Shown here in pieces: positions 12,247-23,700 of a stretch of DNA of 64,000 bases (positions are counted from its first letter, which is position 1; each line of letters begins with the position of its first letter). The notes beneath the pieces were generated by a model. The model had not been told where the DNA came from and made no database searches. It saw only the letters and a list, made by a program, of their open reading frames with translations. Both the position numbers and the translations under genes were made by a program. Source of the DNA: Cucumis sativus (Eukaryota > Streptophyta > Magnoliopsida > Cucurbitales > Cucurbitaceae); contig NC_026659.2 of the NCBI RefSeq assembly GCF_000004075.3, forward strand, positions 26,306,272 through 26,370,271, written 5' to 3'.

Positions 12247-13957
12247 TAATTATCAATTTATGGGCTTTTCTTTTTGCCAATGGGCCACATTAATTTGGAC
12301 CATTTTAAATTTTCTCTACCATAGGACATGCTTGCATTAATACAAACTAAACAGTGTCCTAAGATTTGGATTTGGAAATGTTGGTGCATATCTATATGAG
12401 AGGTGTTGCTTTAGTATATTTGAATTGAATTGGGTTAGTTGTTTAGATCAGGGAGAATGGTTGTATATTTGGTTGTAGTTATGGTAGAGAGGGGGATATT
12501 GATTAAAATCCACTTATTCAATAATTTGGAGGTGTGCTGTGTTGGAGTTGAGTTGTTTGTAATTAATGATAAATCTTCCTTAAAAGATTGTATTTGTAAT
12601 GATTGGTACAAACAACTAAATTAAAATGTGATATATATATATGGTTTAAATCTTCTTTTTCCCATATTTATAACAAGCATTTTTCTTACTCAATATAATG
12701 TATTAATCATGCATATAAAACATTTGACAGAAATATAAAAATTTTAAAAAACTTATCATAATTATTTAGTTAAATTAATTTTCGAAAAGAAAGTACCAAT
12801 TTTGTACCGTAGAATCACTTTTTCGATTATACATAATAATTCTAAATTGTTTTTAAGAAGTTTTTTTAGTACAACAATTGCAAAAAAGGAAGATTGAAAA
12901 GTCATTAATCTCTAGGGAGAAATGTCATGATGATTAATTACCAATGAATTCAAGCTTGTTTTCCATGTCAATTATAAGAAGGACAGCAAAAGATGGAAAA
13001 GATCAAACCAATGGTATCAATTTTTTTGTATGCAAAAAAGTAATCAAAATGAAAGAGAAGCAAGGTTATATAACCGAAAACCCAAATAAGTTTAGTTGTT
13101 AGTTTCATAGTTTTGTAAAATAAGAACTTCAATCATGGAGTTGATTGATGAGTAATGTAGTATCGATGTTGCACTGAATTGTGAATATGAAGAGAAGAGA
13201 GTAGATAGGTGGCATTTGGAATATGAAATAATGCGCATTTGTGCTTCAATTCATTTAGGCATAAACAAAAGTGGGGGTTTTGTTTGGGCCATAGATTGAC
13301 ACATTTTTTTTCTTTTCTTCTTTTTATTTTTGCAGTGAAAAAAATAAAATTATTCTTCAAACATTGGGCTTCTCTCCATCATTAATTTGCACCATTATTC
13401 AGATTCATTTTCAATCAATATCAAACTATTCTTCAGGAACCATATTCCACTCCCAAGATTCCTTCCTTCTTCACTTTAATCTGAAACCAAAAATCTCGGT
13501 TGGGACTTTTATCAAACACCTTGTCTTCAACCCCCCTTTCCCTTCGTTAAAAATAACATTATATTTTTCTTTTTCTTTTTTCCTATTATCACTTACGGAT
13601 CAAAAAAGAGCCAAAGTTTGGTCAGAAATAATCATATCAGAAACTCATAAATGTGACTCATACCTAAAAAGAAAATGAATTTTTGCATCTATTTCCCTTA
13701 TCTTCTAATAGGTGGGTTTATAGACTTAGAGGTGTAAGATCAGTCAGATTGGTCAACTTTTATACATACAAAAAAATTGTATAACAATGACACATGGGAA
13801 AGAAAAACTATAGCTATCAAATAAAAAAGAAAAGAGGTTTTATTTTCTATATTTTTCAACTCTATACTAACTCCAAGAGGCAGAGACCTATTCAAAATTG
13901 CCTTTCTTTTTCGACCCAACAAAACCAAATATCAATTACCCAATCTTTCACATTCAC

Positions 13958-13960
<3 letters not shown>

Positions 13961-13990
<30 letters not shown>
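13961..13990. repeat. (AT)15 microsatellite
   Basis: A perfect dinucleotide run of 30 bases. Confidence 0.95.
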
Positions 13991-13994
<4 letters not shown>

Positions 13995-15213
13995 TTCTTT
14001 TGCGGCTCAAAAAAGTCGCTTCCGTTTTCAAATGAGAAAACTCTAAACAATTCATCACTTTTCTCTTATTTATTATATGATTGGCTTCCCCATCCTCCTC
14101 GTCCTTTCTCTTTCTCAATGATGATCACCCACAACAGTTTCCTCCTTACCTTAATTTTAGGGGATTAACATATTCCTCTTTCCTACCTAAATTTTTATAT
14201 CTATCTTTCCATTTCTTGTTTTAATTTCATCTTTATTCAAAGTTGAAACAATTGGGTTTTATTTCAATTTTTTCGGATTTCAAATTTTACGCATTCACAC
14301 TTATTTTTTATTAAATTAATTAATACACCTTAGCGGAGTTAAATTGAAACGAAATTATAAAAAAAAAAAACTAAGATTAAAGGACAAATAAATAAAAGGA
14401 AAAGGACAATTGAAAATATATTATTTTGTTGCCCTTGGTTTTAATTTATAGAAAGAGGGATGGCTAATATTGTTAATTTCTAGATTGCCTTTCACTAATT
14501 AAAAACAAGATTCCCTTAAATCAGATATTGAGATCTGTTTTGAGAACCCCTTAAATTAAAGAAAGCTATAAGGGTGTTGTTGTTTTTGTTGTCAACTAAT
14601 TAATTAAAAAAAAAAGGCAAAATTAAACTATAGAATAAAAATATATTAAAATGGGAAAAAAATATCATAGATAGGTAGCCCCGTTACTGACAGTTTAATA
14701 ATAAATTTAAATTAAATTAATATAAACCCCAAATAAATAAATAATAATAATAAAGATGGGTCCAATAATTCAAGTTGTGGATGGATGTAAAAAAATAAAA
14801 TAAAATAAATAAAGAGAAGATAATAAAAAATAATAGTATGTCTTCAACTTTGTGTAGTTAGGTGCACATTTTGGAATGGATTCTATTTCACGTAAAGCTT
14901 TTTAACTAATTCGAAATTTTAGCATTTACAAACTAAGCCCAAAAATTAAATGTATATAGTTATATAGTTATATGTATTTATTTTTGTGTGCTTAGAATAA
15001 AGTTGGGTCTCTCTAGCCATAGGGCAAAGAATTTGGTTGTGCTTTTTCTTTTTTGGTTGCTTCTTCACAATTAATTACATTATATTATGTATATATTATT
15101 TGGCATTTTTCTCTATCTACTTTTACAACTAATATATTAAATGGGGAATCATATTTCCTTTTTCAATTTATTTCTATACACGTGTTTACTCTATACTGCA
15201 AATTTCTAAAATG

Positions 15214-15214
<1 letters not shown>

Positions 15215-15246
<32 letters not shown>
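15215..15246. repeat. (TA)16 microsatellite
   Basis: A perfect dinucleotide run of about 32 bases in gene-free sequence. Confidence 0.93.
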
Positions 15247-15249
<3 letters not shown>

Positions 15250-17143
15250 TATATTGGAATTATTTTTTTTCTTTTAATTTTAGAGTAATGTTTTTCTAAA
15301 GGAAGTATATATGATTATAAAACAAAGGGAGAGTCGTGGTTAATTAGAAGTGTGATTTTGGACTTGGTATATTTGCACTAGTCTTTTGTTGTTTTTGTTA
15401 TTTGAATTATAATACACTATTTGTATGAACGTTTAGAGTAAGATTAAAGTGAATGTATTTGGACAAAAAAGGAAGAAGAAAACAAAATTTGGCTAATTAT
15501 GTTTGAATTAATTAAAACCTGATCACTTACTTTTTAATTTATACATTATTCTTATGGTACACGCAATTTCTTTTTCTTTTTCTTTTTTTTTTTTCAAACT
15601 AAACTTCACGTGGATTATATCTACAAGTTTTTTAATTAATTATAGAATATTATCTTTGCATCATTACTCTCAAATCCCACCTTATAATATAATTTAGATA
15701 TAGATGTCACGTTTAATTAGCATAAATCACATTTGATTGTTCATATACCTATAAGCTATTTAATCACTTTTTAAGTTTATTTTTTAATAATCAAATCAAC
15801 GTGAATTTCGTTCAAACATTTATTAATAATATTTTGTTGTATTTTTAAATATGTGAGTAACGGATGGAAGATTTAATAAATAAATAATAAGAAAAAGCAA
15901 TCTTTTAGAGGACTTTTTCTCCTCAGTGAGAAATTAATAAATGAGTGGGGATGTTTTCTTTAGAAAAAAAATATAGTACATATTTTTGGTGTTTCATCTT
16001 TATTACATATGGCTCAACATTGCATATATAAAGTCATTTTCTAAGATCTGATAATTTATAGTTTTACTTATTACACAATAAATGTTACCAATTATAAAAC
16101 ACCAAATCCTTCCATCCTTTCAATATAATGACTTTGACAATTCCCTAACTTTGTCTCTTCTTTTCTTTTTCTAACCCTTTCATTATATATATCTTTCCCT
16201 TTTAATATATGTTTTTCTTTTTACACGAAAAAAAATAACTATGATCTGGTTGGGTGTATTTATACTCACTATTAATTAATGAAACATTTTAAATATCCTT
16301 CTCTCAAATAAATTACAATACGAGGGTTTAATATCAACATCGATATGGTTGTCGTTGTCGATATTAAGAATATGTAACATTAAATTAAAATGAAAATTAA
16401 AGTGTAGAATTATGTATGTGATCAAGGAATATATTCTAAAGTATGAATAATGAGTATCCATTTATATATGTTTAACTGCACTTGTAAAAAGCAGTTGGTG
16501 AAAAAAGCAAAGCATTTGGATTATTTGTTGCATTTCAATGCCTCAACATATATATTGCTATACGATGCCGTTTTTAGGTTGGACTTTTGAAGTTAATGTA
16601 AGTTGTTCATGTTTTTGGCCATTTGTTGTCTACATCCTTTTCATGATCGTTTTTTACAATATAATTACTATAATTACAGTTAAACATTCTTTAATTATAA
16701 CTTAATTCCACTCATTTTTCTTTACTTTCTTGGAACACGTGGAGTTAAGAATTTGGACCTAATTTATTAGAGCACTTTTATTATTTAAAAAGTAAAAACC
16801 CAGGAAGTAATTATTGTTTTTTAATAAAAAAATTTATAAACATAACAAAATTTCATCCTCTATTAATGCCATTGCATAACAAAGTACAATAAAAGATTGT
16901 TGGTAATTTGTAACTTTTATTATATTTGGTAAATATTTTTAACAATTTTGTTATTTAAGATAACTTTTACAATCACTTTTGTAAAAACATTATTTATACA
17001 TTTTTTCGGTTGAAAAATGAAGGAAAACAAAAATGGTTCGTATAAACATGTCCTCACTTATTATTTTAATTCACAATTGGACGACTTTATGAAATTGAAT
17101 GTTGATAATCATTATTACATTTGTGAACTTGTGAACTTAGTTA

Positions 17144-18113
17144 GGATGTTTGGAAGTGATTTTGACATGTTTAAAATTAATTTTGTCATTGTCAAAATCA
17201 CTTTTATATCAAATATATAATCATGATTGACAATAAAATAAAATCAAATGAGAAATGAAAAATCACTTTAAATTGATTTATGAAGTATCACTAATGGAGT
17301 TATTAGTCGATTGGAAGGGAATCTCCTCCAACATTTTTAAAAAATAATCAAATTAAATTAATCAAATTAGATATTTATTGATTTTCTTACAATGGTTGTC
17401 GACCAAGTTTTGATTACTTATTTCTGTAACTGCTGTTAGTAAATTTTCGACCATTGCTACTAGCTAACCTTTGATGGCCGCTTCTTAGAATCATCGCCAA
17501 TCAATTTTCAACAACTATATTTTTATAACCGTTGTCAAACAACTTCATGTAAGCATTGCTATCAACCTCATATCTACGTTTTCTAGCATCACTATCGATT
17601 AATTTTTTACAATTGTATTTTAGCAACTGGGGTCTAACACCTACCAATAAATTAGATATTTATTAAAAATAAATTTATACATTTATACATTTATTAGAAC
17701 TTTCGAGTGGTTATATTCCTCACAATTGTTTTAGCCCAACCGTTGACGATCGTGTTTCAATGGCCATCATTGACAAACTTCAACGACCACTGTTGCCAAC
17801 CTCTAATCACTATTTTTTAGTAACCACGCTGCCCATCGTTTCCAAACCATAGTTTTTCACAAACAATTGGTGACCAACGTTTTATTTAAAACTTTTTAGA
17901 AAAACAAATGTAAAAGTAAATTAATAAAAAGATATCTTATTATAATTAATTGGTTAAATAATTTTCAAATAAAAAATATCTTTTAAGTACTTACAAACCA
18001 CGAAACCAAACCAAAATTTGATCATTAAAAAATTACTTTTACAAAACCAACTATATATATATAAATCTTTTTCTCTAAAGTCACTATTCCAAACATCACT
18101 CCCAAATATATCC
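17144..18113. mobile_element. Non-autonomous TIR DNA element, possibly PIF/Harbinger-like
   Basis: The left end reads GGATGTTTGGAAGTGAT. The reverse complement of the right end reads GGATATATTTGGGAGTGAT. They are imperfect terminal inverted repeats about 970 bp apart. TTA precedes the left end and TAG follows the right, so a 3-bp TTA-type target duplication is only approximate. A perfect 14-bp subterminal inverted repeat (17154-17167 and 17190-17203) sits just inside the left end. The interior is less AT-rich and holds recurring phrases such as 'accattg' and 'caaccg'. No transposase frame is present. GG..TGTTTGG ends with a TTA target suggest the PIF/Harbinger superfamily; hAT or Mutator origin is not excluded. 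Confidence 0.5.
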
Positions 18114-20417
18114 TAGGTATGTTAAGAAAAAAAAAGCAAATTTCATACTCTCGTAACTTTATACGAATAAACGTATATAAACTAAAAAAATCATAAATTT
18201 GTATAAATATATAAGATTTTTAATTAGTGTGAATAGGTTAATGTAATAAAAGGTAAAGCGTTGAAGTTTTGTATAACATGAGTGATTTTATATCACCTTG
18301 TCCTTCCTCACTTACATTTAAAAGAATAAGAATAATAGTAATTGGAGGTAGCAAAATTGATTGTCATACCACTAAATATCTCACACAAATATAATAAATA
18401 ATTTGTAAATATACCTTTCATCTTGATCTTTGATTGAAAATAAAAATAATAGAAGAAGAAGAAGAAGAATATAATTTTTATAATGGATAAAAAAGCATGG
18501 AAGAAATGTAATATGAAGTTGAATATTAGAATTAAAAAAGAAATGAAATTGATAGATTAATGAGAAGGTTGGGTAAAAAGAAGAAGAAAGAAAAGAGGGA
18601 GGGGGAAAATGTTTGGGACAGGGTGCATTGAATTGCAATTAGTCTATAAACAACTTTCTCACCGTCCAATAATGGATCACATGACCACACAAGTGAGGGA
18701 CAGGTGGCAGTGATTGGTTGGAGGGATTGGGCTCCTCGGTACGTGAGGGGGAAGGTGGATTATTTTTGCAAGTGGTTAGTGCACGCCAGAATCTTTTCTT
18801 TGGCGGGTTGAATGTAGTCCATTTTGCGTGCTTTTCAAGTTTGTTTTTCCCCTCTTTCCCTTTCCCTTTCCCTTTTCTTTCTTTCTTTCTTTTTTTTTTT
18901 ACTATTTCTTATTTATTTACCTCTTTCTTTCTTCTTTTTTTACATTATTTAAATACCCACACATTCATATCTTTTATATATATATTATAGTAATTGTCAC
19001 ACCCAAAGTTTGAGAAATATAAAATTTAATGTAATATAATCCACCCAATCGAGACAGTGCATTTACGCTTTTAAATTAATTAATCCTCTCTGGCTCTTGT
19101 TTCCACACATTTTCATTCAACAAAATCAATTTACATACTTTTTATTCATTCCAACACACATTTACTAATAATTCCTCCTTTTGTTTTTTTTTCTTTAACT
19201 TTATGTATTCATATTCATAACCCTTTTTTTTTTTTTGTAATCTACTTCTCCATCCATTCTCAAAAGCTTACTGCCATTTTTTTAGACTACTAAACAAAGT
19301 AATAAGTTTAAAAAGTTATTTTTTAAAAGAAAAAACCTGTATTTTATGCAAAGTTCGAGGTTCAACAACTTTATCTTTGTGTATGGTAGAAATAAAAACT
19401 AAAAATTTGTACTTATAAAAACAAAACGAGCTAAATCATGAACAACTGTTTTTTTTTTCCTTCTTATTAACGTCACATGATGAAATTGATTTTATTTCTT
19501 GTACTGTGACACATGTTTGACTGAAATTGGTAAATTGAGTTTTTGATTAAATGATAGTTTGAAATGTGGTTTATAGTATGTTTTTAAACAATAAAATAAG
19601 TTTTTGGAATTCTTGCAATTATTTATCAAATACAGAAAAAAAAAAACTATCAAATTCCTAATAATTTATTTAAGTTTATATTAAGTAAATTTTTTATTGT
19701 TTTTTCTATTTATAACAATTACTCGATATATTATACTATAAATAAACTTTTTGTTTTATTTATTCTCTTGTAGTATCGTCTATAACATGGAATATATATA
19801 TATATATATAATGCATGTTTTAATTTAACAAAAACCATATGAGAAGTTTATGAAAGATTATTTTTTTTTTATTTTAATATATACTTCTATGTTTTCAAAT
19901 TTCCATTGATAAACTGAAAAAAAAGGTTGAATATCAAAATTGTTATATCCAGTAGCGAATTTAGAAAATTTATTGATAGACGGCTTCGAGTTGTAACTTA
20001 TAGCAAAAATAAAAATCTAAAAAAAAAAACTACACAACTCTGGTTAAAAGGACATAGTTACCACTAAACTGCTTACAAATATTAAACATTAATTGATTGT
20101 GTTTATACATATTATATAAAGACAATAAAGTTGAGGAGACTCGAGTCCAGTGAGTCTATACTAAATTGGTCGAGGTTGTATCCAATATATTTCTAACACT
20201 AGAATAAAAATCAATATTTTCTGTTTAATCCTTGTTAATGACTCTTACTAGTTACTACACATTCTTTATTTTTCAGTTTATAGATTCACAAACCCTCTTT
20301 TCTTTTCCTTCAGACAAATAAAAAATATAGATGAGCTTTTTTTTTTATCTAAAAAACTTTATTACTCAGTTTATAATATTAGCATATACTTCCTCAGAAT
20401 CTCAAACCATTTGCTTT
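18114..20417. other. Gene-free stretch with pyrimidine-rich patches
   Basis: No gene is seen. A less AT-rich patch at about 18,600-18,850 contains GGGAGGGGG and CCAAT-type motifs in both orientations, followed by a TTTCCC-type run near 18,853-18,880. Frames on both strands here are low-complexity (Phe/Ser/Pro-rich) and not protein-like. Confidence 0.5.
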
Positions 20418-20737
20418 TGTTGGATGAGCCAATCAAAGTGTTCAAGAGAGATCAGTTGATAAAAGGATAAAGAAAAGAAGTCTGTGGAGGAATATGTTTT
20501 GTGATATTTCATTCAATGAATTATACAATGCTCATTGCTTGAATATATATAACACCAGAGTACACAAGAGAGAGGAATAAAATAATTTTAGGAAGGGAAT
20601 TTAACCCAATCCAACCTTCTGGATTTACTCTGATATATATTTCCCTTTTTCATCTGCTGACTGTGTGCCTTCCTTACACATGGCACCTTGCTGACTGAGC
20701 ATCAGACTTTTCTCTGTGCTGACTGTGTTCTTCAACA
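20418..20737 (-). mobile_element. LTR of a Ty1-copia-type retrotransposon with adjoining polypurine tract
   Basis: The 320-bp segment starts TGTTGG and ends CAACA, giving 5-bp TGTTG/CAACA inverted ends typical of long terminal repeats. On the minus strand it is immediately preceded by AAGGAGGG, a textbook polypurine tract, so the orientation is minus and this is the 3' LTR. The minus strand also carries GTTATATATATTC (a TATA-like promoter), followed by text common in plant copia LTRs. Beyond the polypurine tract, rightwards from 20,738, only a short internal remnant could remain before ordinary sequence; no gag/pol frame is present. The flanks 'gcttt' and 'ccctc' do not match, as expected for a truncated element rather than a clean solo LTR. 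Confidence 0.75.
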
Positions 20738-23700
20738 CCCTCCTTAATAATAGTTCATGCAATATGAACAGTACAATCTTAAAAAAAAAACTCTCTTATC
20801 ACCAAATAATATGGAAGCCCTAAGTTGATATCCATTTCAATCACATGTGTGTTTACAGTTGGCCAATTAATGTTTATGCGATGTGTGAGGTATATATCTT
20901 TAAACTTTAACTCAATAATGAAGTGGTGGGATTATTGCCCTATGACTGAGGTTTGTTTTCATTAATTTTTTAGAATTTGATCATTTAATATTCAAGTTGG
21001 TAGAAAATTTGGATCATTATTTTGATTTTCTGTTGTACTTTAAGTATATTTGAATATGAGTTGTGTTTAGACTACTGCTTGATACATTATACTAACAAAT
21101 GGAGAAAGAGAAAAAAAAAACTACTTTTAGATACATTTCAATATATCACATATACATATAGTACGATGTTTAGGTAATTAAACGTCTCTTATTCTTTTCT
21201 TGAAAATATCATAATAGGCTCTATATTAATTTGGTCACTTATTATTCATAAATTTAACTGAAGCATGAGTATTGATGACTTTATTTATTTATTTACAGTT
21301 TTAAGATATTATTTAAAATTGTTCAAAAAAAGAGAATACTAATTATTTTAACAAGTATTTATTAATGAATAAATCATATTTATGTACTTGGCATCAAATA
21401 AGTTTGGTACTAGATTGAAAATTACAAGAGATTGCATTTAGAATAGAAATTAAAAGTTATCACATAGTTACGGAATTTGCCCATTTGGACAATTATTCGT
21501 TAATTAATATGAGAATTAAAACATTTATGACCCAACCAAATCCATCTAAAATTACATGAGAATAGTTTAGAATGGAAAAAAGATTAGTTTCGTCCTTTGT
21601 AAAGACGGTTTCAATTAGTATAATTTGATTAAACCACAATGGATCAAAAACGAAAAAGGGCAAAGCACAGTCATTATCATAAATGTATCATTAATTTAAA
21701 CGTCCATGGTTGAATTTCTCACTTCATCTACAAGACCAACCCTCACAAGATGCAATATCTTATTAATATAGATTTGACATTGAATAATATTCAGTATTTA
21801 ATAAAGAAAATAACGGATAATGTAATTTTGTAGAATTTAAAAATAATATAGTTGTAGAGAGAGAGAGAGAGAGATTATTTTGTAATGTGTTAATTTAATA
21901 TATAGATATATATTTATTGTAAAGTGTGAGGGAAGTTGATGATGTGGTTCGTAATGTGTAGATGTAGAGAGGCATTAAAATAAGAAAAATTGCAACTACC
22001 GATATGATTGGATTGGAAAGAAAAGGATACGTACCAAACCAACTCCCCAAAAATGGTCCATTGGAGAATGGACTTTCCCCTTACCCCATTCTTTTTTATA
22101 TATATATATAAACTAATTCATTTTAGTTTGCCTTTTAAATTAATTTCAATCATCTAATTAAACCCTTTCTTCCATTCTTATTGCTTATATATTGTAACCC
22201 ACTTTGTATGTAATATGTATACTTATAATAATTTATAATTAATGACCCTTCTATATCATATCAAATATCACTTTATTTAAAGGATGGAATTAAGGGTATA
22301 TATATGGTCCTCTTTTGAAGAAGAACAAAATTGCAACTTATCAAATTTATTATTTATTTTAGTTCTGACTTAGTCAAATTACTTGGTTTTTGTTTTTGTT
22401 TTTTTATAAATTTTTTCCAATTTATGCGAAGTACTTACGGAGTTTTCCTCTTATTTTACTTTGTTTTATTTCTTTTCAGGATTGGCAAATTCTATTTTTT
22501 TTATTTCTTTAATTATTTTATTTTATGGAAATGGTATAATGTTTTTTTTGAGTTTTTTTAAGAATAATAAAAAAATACAAACTATTTAGCCTTATCAAAA
22601 AATTCACTTCATTTTACACCAAGACATAAATAATTTATCTATTTTATCAGACAATTCTTTTTTCTAATTTTTTAGATAATACAAACTTATAACTATAATT
22701 TTAGGCAAAAAGTGTTTTTTTTTAAAAAAAACTTATTTTTGTTGAATAAAAGTTTAAAATAGAGCTCAATACCTGTTGCCAAATATTTTAAAATAATTAT
22801 TTTTTAAATTAAACACTTATGAAAATGTATTTTTGATCTATTTAAAATTTTCGTTTTAATCAAAATATAATATTTATTTTGAGTTTCTTACGTTTAAAAT
22901 TATCTACCGACGGTGTCATTCTTAAGATTTCAAAACTTTTTAAAAAGATTCATATATCAAGTTCACACCAACTATCCACCCAAATAAATACAAAAAAATC
23001 TTTAAATAAAATGAAATAGTAATAACAGGAGCAAAAATATTAAAGAGTTTGCAAACCTAAAAGGATAAAAACAAAATTGAAAAGAAAAAAAACTAATGGT
23101 TAGGACTTCACATTTTAAGACACAAACCTTTTTGTTTTTTTGTTTTCTTATTTTTTTTTATTTTTCACAAAAAAAAATGTGAAGCTCATAATTATTTTTA
23201 ACTTGAGTGAGAAAAAAAAACTTTTAACTTTACACATAGAAGTAAAGTAATTAATGAATACAAGAGAGAAAAAAATTTGACAAATTTTAAAAAAAAAAAC
23301 AAAAATAGATAAGAAAAAAAAACAAAAATGTCAAACATGAGCTTAGCTCAATTGACACAAGGTATAACAAAATTTAGAGTAAGTAAAAAGTAAAATAGAA
23401 ATTGTGAAAAATATTAAATTTGACGAATATTTACCAGCTATAACAAAATTTCAAATTCAATCAATAACAAATATTTGATCGATGCTTGTATATTTTTATA
23501 GGTGGCATGCATTTATGTCGATAGAAATCTATCAATATTCGAGAGTGATGAGATTTAAAATTTTTAATATATTTTAAACTGGCTAATTGTATAAGACAAA
23601 AGATTAATTTATTTATACAATTAGTTTGATGTCTTACTTTTGTATTTTTTTTAACAAAATAGCATTACATCTGATGGATATTAAAAAGAGGATAACTCAA

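Larger units (their letters stand above)
9055..17140. other. Gene desert, first part
   Basis: About 8 kb lacks any open frame with protein-like composition. It contains the upstream region of the PRE-type gene, many (AT)n tracts, a TTTTC pentamer run and CT-rich patches. A slightly GC-richer island lies at about 10,640-10,760 with an imperfect inverted repeat (GTTGG...GGCGG against CCGCC..CCAAC). I can assign no RNA gene. Confidence 0.6.
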
